DNA of 39,509 bases, taken from Saprospiraceae bacterium (GTDB lineage Bacteria > Bacteroidota > Bacteroidia > Chitinophagales > Saprospiraceae). Positions 24,268 to 31,581 of the stretch are shown here, in pieces. The stretch's first letter is position 1. Each line of letters starts with the position of its first letter. Both the position numbers and the translations under genes were made by a program. The notes under the pieces were generated by a model. That model did not search any database. It saw only the letters and a program-made list of their open reading frames with translations, and had not been told where the DNA came from. The stretch covers positions 1 to 39,509 of the forward strand of contig JADLHA010000050.1 of NCBI GenBank assembly GCA_020848995.1. Direction: 5' to 3'.

Positions 24268-25332
24268 ATGGCATCAGATCCAATGCCCGATCTCGGAACG
24301 GTGCAGCTCAGCATCATCCTTCCATTCTACAATTCTGCCCGCTGGCTTCCTTCCTGTCTGAAGGCGCTGTGCGGCCAAAAGCACAGGTCGCTGGAGGTAC
24401 TTGCCATCGACGACGGATCTAAAGACGATTCCGCCAGAATCGCAGAAGATTTCGCAAAAAGAGATCCCCGCATCCGACTGTTCCGGATTGACCATACCGG
24501 GCCAGGGGCAGCACGAAATATAGGGCTTGAAAACGCGAGGGGCAAATACATCGGATTTGTCGACAGCGACGACTTGATCCATGCCTCTATGTTTGATGCG
24601 ATGGTTGCCACCGCACGTGATGCAGACGCTGACGCCGTAGTTTGCGATTACGTCCTCCTCCGCCCAATACCCTTCGGAAAAGTTTGGGCTCAACGTGCAA
24701 ACGTTACGTCTTTAAGTGATCAAAACGGCCAATTCGCATGCCCTGCCGGAGGCAGATTCAACCCGTTTACCCTGAATCCTGCACCTTGGAATAAAATCTT
24801 CCGCAGGGAACTCATTGAATGCAACGGCATTCGATTTACCGAAACGCATCACTACGAAGACGTGCCCTTCGTTTATACATGCCTGATGCGGGCACACCGG
24901 GTGGGTCTGGTTGAACGCCCACTTTATAGCCACCGCTACCGTTGGCCCGGATCGGTCTCCGCTGCTATAGATGAGCGTCGCTTCGATATTTTTCCCTTGC
25001 TTGACCAGCTGGAGGACACCGTTCGCTGTACGCCGGAAATAAGCCATCAACTCGATCATTTTCTTACATTTCGAAAAAGCACGTTGCTCTATCACCTCAG
25101 CCACGTACACCCCTCCTTGCGGGATGCTTTCTGGCAGCGCATTCAGGCAACGCTTTATGATGGCGATCATCACAAGCAATACGTTGCCCGGTCCTGTCCA
25201 CGAACGCTTGTGCTGCGAATCAGGATCGTCAATGCTCTTGGGCAAGCCCTGCTTTTTATCGTCGGGAAACACGCCGCTGCATTCAGAGGCGTACACAAGG
25301 TACTGTTGTCGTGGTTCACCACACCATCATAA
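24268..25332 (+). CDS. GT2 family glycosyltransferase (WcaA-type)
   Basis: The 354-residue protein is a GT2 enzyme of another subgroup than the four before it. It has LSIILPFYNSARWLPSCLKAL, AIDDGSKDDSARI, GPGAARNIGLENARG and GFVDSDDLIHASMF, then APWNKIFRRELIE and HHYEDVPFVYTCLM, typical of capsule and LPS glycosyltransferases. There is no membrane segment. It closes the plus-strand glycan block and is convergent with the GT4 gene at 25562. The 229 bases between them hold an inverted repeat, GTTAC-N4-GTAAC at 25489-25502, without a T-run, and nothing else clear. Confidence 0.92.
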   Translation: MASDPMPDLGTVQLSIILPFYNSARWLPSCLKALCGQKHRSLEVLAIDDGSKDDSARIAEDFAKRDPRIRLFRIDHTGPGAARNIGLENARGKYIGFVDSDDLIHASMFDAMVATARDADADAVVCDYVLLRPIPFGKVWAQRANVTSLSDQNGQFACPAGGRFNPFTLNPAPWNKIFRRELIECNGIRFTETHHYEDVPFVYTCLMRAHRVGLVERPLYSHRYRWPGSVSAAIDERRFDIFPLLDQLEDTVRCTPEISHQLDHFLTFRKSTLLYHLSHVHPSLRDAFWQRIQATLYDGDHHKQYVARSCPRTLVLRIRIVNALGQALLFIVGKHAAAFRGVHKVLLSWFTTPS

Positions 25333-25561
25333 CACCCTCTAAGGGCACTTCTAAAAACCCCTCATGCGCCAGCCAACCCACAACAGCTCGCGCGCTTAAT
25401 GAATTTGTCTTCACCATCCTTGGTTGCTGCTCAGTCGGTGGTCGTTCCATACAGATGCCTTCGCTGCACTCCTTGTAGTTTCCCCAATGTTACGTTGGTA
25501 ACAACATGAAGCGAGACAGCTCTTTTCCTTCTGTCATGAAAATGGGATTTTTGAGCTACCC

Positions 25562-26644
25562 TCAAATTGTTTTGCCTTGCAGCACCCCGTCCAGGAAAGG
25601 CAGAAATACCTCCTCTGTCAGTCGCCCGTAGTCGTTCATCATGGCCTTTTCGCGGATGGCGTTGCGGTCAAACGATTCAAATCGTTGAATCATTTGGCGG
25701 AGTCCTTCACAAACGCTGGTTTCGTCGTCACCGATGAGGACCCCGCAGTTGGGATCGACGATCTGCCGGTTGCTCTGCGTCGCCGTAGCCAGCACGGGCA
25801 TACCGTGCATGAGGTATTCGAAGGTCTTCGTCGGAGGTTGCGCATCGTATTTCGGAAGCACCGGTACAAAAGAAAGGCCGGCGTTGCACCTTTGAAAAAC
25901 CGCTTCCAGGTCATCCCCGCGCAACTCTCCGGTAAATTCCACCCTTCCAAGCAGCTCTGGTTCGGCGATGGTACGGCGCAGTACCGCTTCTTCCTCCCTG
26001 GAGCCGTAACCGACGATGGTAACATGCAGCTTTCTGTTTCCGGGAGGATCATGAAGAAATCGCCGGAACCCCCTCAAAAAAACGTCAATATTCCTTCCCG
26101 TCAGGATGCCTACGTAAAGCAGTTTAATGTCGTGTCCGGGAATAAAAGGTACCATATCTGCCCGGGCAGCGCCAACCGGAATAATAACGAACGTTCGTTT
26201 GTATCCTATCCTCTGTGGAAGTTCTCCAGAAACGAAACTCACGTGCCGGAACAGCGAGAGCTCTACGAGCATCATGGCGTTGAGCAGGCGGTTGATCCAT
26301 TCGCGTTGCTCAACAAAGCCCGTTCGCACATCTGCGATCACCGGCACTCGCGGGAACGCTAACTTCAACATGCTGCACAATGGCGTGTAGCAAATGAAAA
26401 CCACGTCGTACCGGTGGCATCGCATTTCAGAAATGCAGGCGCGGAACAGGCGCAGGTTTCGCACAATGGCGGTCCCCGATTTTACCGGATGCCGGACGCG
26501 CACCTTGCCGTCAGGCCTTTGCGGCTTGCGCTCGTCACAACCGATGTAGCTCACTGCGAAATGGGCTGAAAGTTCATTGCAGTAATGAAAGGCATCCGTA
26601 TGATAACCAAACTGGCTGACGTCGACCCACAGGAGTTTTTTCAA
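25562..26644 (-). CDS. GT4-type glycosyltransferase
   Basis: The 360-residue protein has a GT-B layout: an N-terminal acceptor half (LWVDVSQFGYHTDAFHYCNEL) and a C-terminal nucleotide-sugar half with LLYVGILTGRNIDVFLRGF, VTIVGYGSREEE and PTKTFEYLMHGMPVLAT. The last segment corresponds to the EX7E region of GT4 enzymes; the first Glu is present in KTFEYL, while the rest is loose. Its start overlaps the stop of the next GT4 gene upstream by four bases. The motif site D lies inside this gene. Donor and acceptor are unknown; a role in the same surface glycan is likely. Confidence 0.87.
   Translation of the reverse strand: MKKLLWVDVSQFGYHTDAFHYCNELSAHFAVSYIGCDERKPQRPDGKVRVRHPVKSGTAIVRNLRLFRACISEMRCHRYDVVFICYTPLCSMLKLAFPRVPVIADVRTGFVEQREWINRLLNAMMLVELSLFRHVSFVSGELPQRIGYKRTFVIIPVGAARADMVPFIPGHDIKLLYVGILTGRNIDVFLRGFRRFLHDPPGNRKLHVTIVGYGSREEEAVLRRTIAEPELLGRVEFTGELRGDDLEAVFQRCNAGLSFVPVLPKYDAQPPTKTFEYLMHGMPVLATATQSNRQIVDPNCGVLIGDDETSVCEGLRQMIQRFESFDRNAIREKAMMNDYGRLTEEVFLPFLDGVLQGKTI
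26184..26204. repeat. Near-palindromic motif site D (exact ACGAACGTTCGT), inside a gene
   Basis: The core at 26187-26198 is a perfect 12-base palindrome with ATA on its left and TTGTAT on its right. It lies within the GT4 coding sequence, where it encodes KRTFVII on the minus strand. An intragenic copy is not what a simple promoter operator would predict. Confidence 0.5.
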
Positions 26645-27807
26645 GGCAAATGGGTTTCTGTAGCGGATTCAATGCCGGCCAACTTCCCAACGGTGCACTC
26701 CCAGGTATATTCCTGCAGGATGAGCTGGTGTAGGGCTTCGGCCATAGATTGGCGAAGCCCGGGATCGCGCAACAAGGTTTGGAAAGCCTCCTTGAGGGCT
26801 CCGGGTTCAGGCATGGGCAACAGGATACCTCGTCCGCCACCGGCGAGGAGTTCGCGAGTTCCTCCCGGGTCTGTCGAGACGACGGTGCAGCGGTGCAGGC
26901 CTGCTTCCAGAACGACCGTGGGCAGCCCCTCGGGATGCTTGGATGGCAATACGACGACGTTGATGGAAGCGAGCAGGCCCATCATGGAAGGATGGTCCAA
27001 TGCGCCCAGCCAGTGAATGTTGTTGCCGCAGGATGCTTGCACCTTTTGTCGCAAGGGTCCATCGCCCGCAAGGAACAAATGCGCTTCCGGGTGCTCCTGA
27101 ACAAGTAAGGCAAAGGCTTCCAGCAAGGGCAAAACCCCCTTCTGTTCGATAAACCTTCCGGCATAACAATAACACACCGCCGACGGGGGCAGGCCGAATC
27201 CGGTGCGAAGGTCCCAGGGATTCACTTTTGCGTCGTCGCGACAGACGCTGTTTGGAAGGACCCCCGAGGCGTGGATGCCAAAATGCTTCAGCCATTGTGC
27301 ACTGGCCTGGGACACGCCATAAAATAGTGGTTGGTACCTCCAGAGCAACCAGCGAGTGAACAAGTGTTCGTATAACCTGCCGGCTGCATCGGCGAATGCA
27401 TTGTTCACGGTGAGGTGTTGTGATCCGTGTTCGATGACGATGGCACGGATTGCCCATTTTTTTGCGAGGTGGAGCGCGTAAAGGCTGTGAACATAAAAAC
27501 GCGCATTGACCACAAAAAAACCTACGTCCAGTGATTCCAGTTGATCCTGCAGCTGCTGTGCTTTGCTGTGGTACACCATCGGAATGGGGTAGCGTTGACG
27601 GAATGCCCGCGCCACGGGCAACCGGAATAGGTGTATGCCGCCATCCAATGTATAGCCTGCTTCAGCTCCGGCCGCCGAAGTGAGTACCGCTACCCTTCTT
27701 CCGCTTTTGACAAGTTGCCTTGCCATACTTTCTGCATAGCGTTCCACGCCGCCGATATGTGGTGCAAAAAAGGGTGTGCAGATGCAGATGCATTTATCCC
27801 GGGCCAT
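26641..27807 (-). CDS. GT4-type glycosyltransferase
   Basis: The 388-residue protein (from the Met at 27807) starts MARDKCICICTPFFAPHIGGVERY, the typical GT4 opening with GGVERY. The C-terminal half has YAGRFIEQKGVLPLLEAF, LFLAGDGPLRQ, and VVLPSKHPEGLPTVVLEAGL, which contains the EX7E motif. The frame is open to 27849, but the start at 27807 overlaps the end of the preceding GT2 gene by 14 bases and matches the family start, so I prefer it. The gene is in a tail-to-head series with its neighbours on the minus strand. Confidence 0.92.
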   Translation of the reverse strand: MARDKCICICTPFFAPHIGGVERYAESMARQLVKSGRRVAVLTSAAGAEAGYTLDGGIHLFRLPVARAFRQRYPIPMVYHSKAQQLQDQLESLDVGFFVVNARFYVHSLYALHLAKKWAIRAIVIEHGSQHLTVNNAFADAAGRLYEHLFTRWLLWRYQPLFYGVSQASAQWLKHFGIHASGVLPNSVCRDDAKVNPWDLRTGFGLPPSAVCYCYAGRFIEQKGVLPLLEAFALLVQEHPEAHLFLAGDGPLRQKVQASCGNNIHWLGALDHPSMMGLLASINVVVLPSKHPEGLPTVVLEAGLHRCTVVSTDPGGTRELLAGGGRGILLPMPEPGALKEAFQTLLRDPGLRQSMAEALHQLILQEYTWECTVGKLAGIESATETHLP

Positions 27808-28741
27808 TGGGGGGCAGGTGCTTGCGTATGCTGGAAAGTTGTTCGGCAATCAGACCCAGCAAAAAGAATACGATGCCGGCAAAAATGCCGAGGAGGCTTC
27901 CCGTCGTGACTCCGCGCCCTGCAAGCAAAATGGGCAGCCCCACCGTCAATCCGGTCGCCATGCAGATCACCGCAAGCGGCAGGAAGATCCTGGCGGGATT
28001 GAAGAGGATCACGATGTTGAGGATTTCCATGACCGTCTGAAATGCCGTCTGTATGCCAATGGTGCTCGTTCCTTTTTCCCGGGGAAGCACGGTGATGGGG
28101 TGTTCAATTACGAGGTGGCGGTTGCTGATGAACACCAGGGTGATGATGTCGCTAAACGACATGGTATTGGGGGCGAGGTGGAGGTATCGCTGCAATAAGG
28201 GCGTCCGGTAAACTTTCATTCCCGAATTCAGGTCATGCACCGGCACCTTCATCATTATTCGGGCCACCGTGCGGATCAGAAATTTGCCCATTCCGCGCAA
28301 CATGCTAGCCGGCGGAAGTCCCCTGCGGGACCCCACCACGAGGTCGGCATCGCGCTCGCGCATCAGGGAGATCAGTCGTTCGATGTCTTCGAGGCGATGT
28401 TGCCCGTCTGCATCCATGGTGGCGCAGCATTCGGTATCGCAATGCCCTGCAGCCGTTTTCAGCGCAGCGCCGTACCCCCGGTTGAGTTTATGCCGGAGGT
28501 AGTGAAATCCCGGTGCGCCCAGAAAAGCTTCACAGCGAACGCGGGTGTCGTCTGTAGAGCCGTCGTCGACGACCAGGAGTTTCCACCCCCGGGCACGGCA
28601 AAACTCCAGCGCGCCGGGCAATAGAATGCCTAGGTTCTCTCCCTCGTTGAAGGCAGGCATGAGGACCGTAAGCTGCTCTTCGCGATGCGTGTTATTGAGA
28701 ATGCCTGTTTCGATGCAGCGAAAATACTGCATTTTGGCCAT
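27794..28741 (-). CDS. Polyprenyl-phosphate (DPM-like) GT2 glycosyltransferase with C-terminal membrane helices
   Basis: The GT2 domain shows LMPAFNEGENLGILLPGAL, VVDDGSTDDT, LNRGYGAALKTA and TMDADGQH. Two hydrophobic helices lie at the C-terminus (IFLPLAVICMATGLTVGLP and LLGIFAGIVFFLLGLIAEQ). This is the dolichol-phosphate mannose synthase-like class, which attaches a sugar to undecaprenyl phosphate at the inner membrane. Length is 315 residues. It could feed the TMTC-like GT-C protein at 15613-17760, which would need such a lipid-linked donor; that link is inference. It begins 76 bases after the cytochrome operon, on the same strand. Confidence 0.92.
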   Translation of the reverse strand: MAKMQYFRCIETGILNNTHREEQLTVLMPAFNEGENLGILLPGALEFCRARGWKLLVVDDGSTDDTRVRCEAFLGAPGFHYLRHKLNRGYGAALKTAAGHCDTECCATMDADGQHRLEDIERLISLMRERDADLVVGSRRGLPPASMLRGMGKFLIRTVARIMMKVPVHDLNSGMKVYRTPLLQRYLHLAPNTMSFSDIITLVFISNRHLVIEHPITVLPREKGTSTIGIQTAFQTVMEILNIVILFNPARIFLPLAVICMATGLTVGLPILLAGRGVTTGSLLGIFAGIVFFLLGLIAEQLSSIRKHLPPNGPG

Positions 28742-28817
28742 GGCGCTAAGGCATTGAGCGGGAAGGTCCTCCTCGTAGGCAAATGCCCGGTCAGGGCAAT
28801 AGCGGCGGGGGTGAGCA

Positions 28818-29234
28818 TCAGTTGTTCTTTGCCCCCTGGCGGATCCAGAGGAGGACGCTCTCGATATCGTGCGGGGGAATGGGCCCGGAAGGTGGCATCT
28901 GGATGGGATTTCCGTTCAGGTACTGGTAGAGTAGGCTTCCTTCCGGATTGGAGGGAAGCACATAAGGCGCCCGGAATCCCGTTAGCAGCAGCTGTTCGTA
29001 AGAGCAACAGGGCAGAAGGTTCAATTTCTGGTTGGCGGCTCCATGGCAAGGCGTACAGTAGGCATTGAATAAAGGCTGGATGTCGTTTGCAAAACTGATG
29101 GAGTCTGCCGGAGTGCCGGGATCCTTCACCAGCGGTCCTTCGTCACTTTCACATGCAGAAAATGAACCCGCCAGAAAAAATGCAGCAGCAATGCGGGGAA
29201 AAGCAAAGCGGAACATGCGGAGGGGTTTGATCAT
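28818..29234 (-). CDS. Cytochrome c-like lipoprotein (CxxCH)
   Basis: The lipoprotein signal ends at SFSAC (C28). A small domain follows with DIQPLFNAYC-TPCH (haem motif C60-T-P-C63-H64) and a conserved tail MPPSGPIPPHDIESVLLWIRQGA, where M113 may be the sixth haem ligand. This is the pattern of small planctomycete-type cytochrome c domains. The 138-residue product is a paralogue of the next gene upstream, and both end in WIRQGA-NN. It is the last gene of a four-gene minus-strand operon with a DUF5777-like barrel. The function is unknown; electron transfer at the outer membrane is a guess. Confidence 0.85.
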   Translation of the reverse strand: MIKPLRMFRFAFPRIAAAFFLAGSFSACESDEGPLVKDPGTPADSISFANDIQPLFNAYCTPCHGAANQKLNLLPCCSYEQLLLTGFRAPYVLPSNPEGSLLYQYLNGNPIQMPPSGPIPPHDIESVLLWIRQGAKNN

Positions 29235-29240
29235 GGCGGA

Positions 29241-29708
29241 TCAATTGTTGAGGGCCCCCTGGCGAATCCAGGTCAGCACCGAATCAATTTTTTCGGAAGA
29301 CCAGGCAGGTCCACCCTGAGGCATCAGCAGTAATTCACCCCGGAGATGCCGGATGAGCAAACTGCTTTCGGGCTGCACCGGATCAACGTAGGGCGCATTG
29401 AAGCCGTCGGCAACCAACTGGTTGTAGGAGACCGGAGGACGCAGGTCGAGTTTGGGATGAGAGGGGTTGTGGCAACCCTGAACGCAGCCCTTTGCCAGCA
29501 TGGGCTTGATGAAATTATTGTACGACAGCGTGTCGCCGGCAGGCGGATCCACCACCGTATCGCAGGAGTGACCGTGGTCTCCGTGCCCATTCAGGATCAG
29601 CGGCCCCTGGTCTTTTTCGCAGGAGGTCAAGCCTGTGATCAAGAGAGCAACTGCTCCACAGACTAACCACTGTAAAGCCGGATAACGAACGTTTGTTAGT
29701 TTTTTCAT
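29241..29708 (-). CDS. Cytochrome c-like lipoprotein with unusual CxxxCH motif
   Basis: The lipoprotein signal ends at LTSC (C30), followed by a His-rich stretch (GHGDHGHSC). The haem-like motif is C75-V-Q-G-C79-H80, with three residues between the cysteines instead of two. M129 lies in LLMPQGGPAW, and the tail DSVLTWIRQGALNN matches the paralogous gene downstream, six bases away. The protein is 155 residues. The wider motif may still bind haem c, as spaced variants are known, or may bind another metal. Its start overlaps the stop of the DUF5777-like gene. Motif site E lies just inside the coding start. Confidence 0.8.
   Translation of the reverse strand: MKKLTNVRYPALQWLVCGAVALLITGLTSCEKDQGPLILNGHGDHGHSCDTVVDPPAGDTLSYNNFIKPMLAKGCVQGCHNPSHPKLDLRPPVSYNQLVADGFNAPYVDPVQPESSLLIRHLRGELLLMPQGGPAWSSEKIDSVLTWIRQGALNN
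29682..29700. promoter_or_regulatory. Near-palindromic motif site E (exact ACGAACGTTTGT)
   Basis: The core at 29685-29696 lies within ATAACGAACGTTTGTTAGT. It covers codons 3 to 9 of the CxxxCH lipoprotein gene. A similar half-site, TTGTTAGT, sits at the same distance from the start codon of the DUF5777-like gene at 30603-30610. Confidence 0.5.
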
Positions 29709-30619
29709 TTTCTCCAGTAGGTTCTTTGAATATTAAAACCGAGCAGGAAGTGCCCATCCAGCAGATCCGCCGATCGGGTGGTGTAGATCTGGCTCTCGAG
29801 TATCCGCGAGGCGTTGCTTACGAACAACTGGAAAACGTGTCCGGCGGTACCAAACTCCACCCCCACCGAAAAGGGATCTATAAAACCGGCCGACCGGTTG
29901 TTGAAGACCCTTGCATATTCGAAGATCAGTGCGCTGCTGAAGCCCAATTTGTAACGCCCGCCTGCCGACAACACCATGGTGAGGTTGTCGTTTCCCGCAG
30001 GAACGAGGTTTTGGTAAATGAAAACAGGCGTTAGTTGCAGGGTCCAGCGCTCTGACAGTTTCGATGAAACGATGAGTTGCGTGTTGTACGCCAGGCGGTG
30101 GCCAAATTTGTAGCGGAAAGGCGTTATGGAATCGCCGAAATAGGCGTTGGGCGGAACGGAGGGAAAGTCCTCCGTTCGCAAGGCCGCATTGGCATAAAGG
30201 GCCATTGACACCGGCATTTTCCAATTGGTCGTTTGCCGGGCAAACTGGTATTTTCCTTCGAGGTCGAGGGTTTTGGAAGCGTTGGTCCTCCCCAATTCCA
30301 GGTACAGACGGTCTGAGAAACTCCAGCCCAGGGCAAGGCGGATGGTCGACGGCAGGTCGAATCCGAGAAATTGCTCTACCAATGAAGAATCCAGCCCCAC
30401 CGTGCCAAAGCGATGCTGGATCTCGAAATACCAGGATCGGGCAGGTTGGATTTTCGTGGTCTGCGCGTTGATGAGCTGGGTTCCGGTGAACGCAAATTCA
30501 ACCGGAGAGGAGACGCTTTCCTGCGAGGGATTCTCCGGCCCATCCTCCTGCGCCACCAGGGTGGGTAAGAAACTGGCCAGAACCAGACCCACAAACAAAC
30601 ACTTGTTAGTTTGCAGCAT
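29705..30619 (-). CDS. DUF5777-like outer-membrane beta-barrel protein
   Basis: A signal peptide (LFVGLVLASFLPTLVAQ) is followed by alternating polar/hydrophobic strands typical of a beta barrel. Blocks characteristic of the DUF5777 group are present: FAFTGTQLINAQTT, WYFEIQHRFGTVG, TIRLALGWSFSDRLYLELGR and a C-terminal aromatic strand. The frame is open to 30664, but the Met at 30619 (MLQTNKCLFVG) sits right before the signal peptide and is preferred (304 aa). The gene follows a cytochrome c gene after five bases and overlaps the next gene. The function of the family is unknown; its repeated company with cytochromes suggests a redox-linked porin or scaffold. Confidence 0.82.
   Translation of the reverse strand: MLQTNKCLFVGLVLASFLPTLVAQEDGPENPSQESVSSPVEFAFTGTQLINAQTTKIQPARSWYFEIQHRFGTVGLDSSLVEQFLGFDLPSTIRLALGWSFSDRLYLELGRTNASKTLDLEGKYQFARQTTNWKMPVSMALYANAALRTEDFPSVPPNAYFGDSITPFRYKFGHRLAYNTQLIVSSKLSERWTLQLTPVFIYQNLVPAGNDNLTMVLSAGGRYKLGFSSALIFEYARVFNNRSAGFIDPFSVGVEFGTAGHVFQLFVSNASRILESQIYTTRSADLLDGHFLLGFNIQRTYWRK
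30591..30614. promoter_or_regulatory. Degenerate motif site G at the start of the DUF5777-like gene
   Basis: The stretch contains ACAAACAAAC followed by ACTTGTTAGTTTGC. It shares the half-site TTGTTAGT with site E and lies just inside the coding start, but lacks the AACGTT centre. A weak call. Confidence 0.3.
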
Positions 30620-30624
30620 GGGTT

Positions 30625-31020
30625 CTACTTTTTTAAAGTGCGTATGTAGTGTACGAGGTTCCACCGCTGATCAGCCGTCAGAGAATGTTTGTAGGGAGCC
30701 ATCGTACCGCGACCTTCGGTGATTTTCCAAAAGAGCGCCCCATCCGTTTGCTTTTGAACGGCTGCCGATGCAAAATTGGCGGGTTTGGGATTCAGCGCCT
30801 GTGCGGCAGGACCGTTGCCCGTGCCGTCAGCGCCGTGACAGGTCTGGCAGATGGTGGAAAAAACCTTTTTTGCATCCTTCATTCCCGCCTCGGTCTTTTT
30901 TACCGGATTGGCCACTTTGCTGGCTGAAGCCGGAACTACCCACGGCTCCTTCCCTCCCTGGAACGACATAAAACAGGCGGCAACAATTGCGGCCACAGGG
31001 ATCATCAGTCTATACTTCAT
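30625..31020 (-). CDS. Mono-haem class I cytochrome c
   Basis: The 131-residue protein has a hydrophobic N-terminal export signal (IPVAAIVAACFMSFQGG), the haem motif C58-Q-T-C61-H62 followed by GADGTGNGPAAQALNPKPANF, and M107 in GRGTMAPYKHSL as axial ligand. The tail QRWNLVHYIRTLK is typical of cytochrome c class I domains. It should be a soluble periplasmic electron carrier. It is the first gene of the operon with the DUF5777-like barrel and two cytochrome-like lipoproteins. Confidence 0.93.
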   Translation of the reverse strand: MKYRLMIPVAAIVAACFMSFQGGKEPWVVPASASKVANPVKKTEAGMKDAKKVFSTICQTCHGADGTGNGPAAQALNPKPANFASAAVQKQTDGALFWKITEGRGTMAPYKHSLTADQRWNLVHYIRTLKK

Positions 31021-31581
31021 TTGTTATCAATTGTTTATAATTCAAGATCGGCCGGTTTACCCCCTACGCCCCATCCCGTCCAGAAACAAGTTCAGCTGTA
31101 TGTAAGTAAACGTTCACTCGCAAAGATACTTCATTAAAGAGATCAACGTCTTTTTCCTCCTTTTCGTTCCGGTCAACGCAGAAATACCCCCTGGAGACGT
31201 GCCCGTTTCCTTTCGCTGTTGCCCCTATGGTTTTCATCACCACGCGGGTGTCGTTTTTTGCAGTGGCTGCCAAAACCGTCGGGGGTTTCTTCAATCCATC
31301 AAAAAATAGTTTGGTTGTCTGATCCACACATTACAAAAAAAAAATGCATTGCGCAGCGCACATCAGCACACTGAACATTTGCAAAAACGTGCATGCGAAA
31401 ATTTATCAAAAAACATTTGGCGGTCTCGCAGCAATGCGTCTACATTTACCACAGGAAAAACGAAGTAAACAGCAGATCGCTGTATCTTTTCCGGGCCTGT
31501 CATTTAACACCCTACTCAGAATTCACCTCATTTAATCTCCTGCTCAGGCTCGCGGCTTTTATCTGATCATACCACAGTATT
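31021..31581. other. Intergenic region between the cytochrome operon and the HYR protein gene
   Basis: This 561-base divergent gap holds no convincing gene. It contains the palindrome AGTAAACGTTCACT at 31105-31118 and an A-run at 31335-31343. A weak promoter-like pair lies on the plus strand: TTTG at 31416-31419, 21 bases, then TACATTTA at 31441-31448. An 87-codon frame on the minus strand (31064-31327) has no homology I recognise and a GTG start, and I leave it out. Confidence 0.5.
31105..31118. promoter_or_regulatory. Near-palindrome site H upstream of the cytochrome operon
   Basis: AGTAAACGTTCACT is a 14-base inverted repeat with one mismatched pair, sharing the AACGTT centre of the other sites. 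It lies 85 bases upstream of the start codon of the first cytochrome gene, a good place for an operator. Confidence 0.45.

Noticed and set aside
25489-25502. Terminator between convergent GT genes
   Set aside because: The GTTAC-N4-GTAAC hairpin is only five pairs and has no T-run on either side.
31064-31327. 87-codon minus-strand frame in the gap before the cytochrome operon
   Set aside because: GTG start without ribosome-binding site, no homology, and it covers the likely operator and promoter region of the operon.
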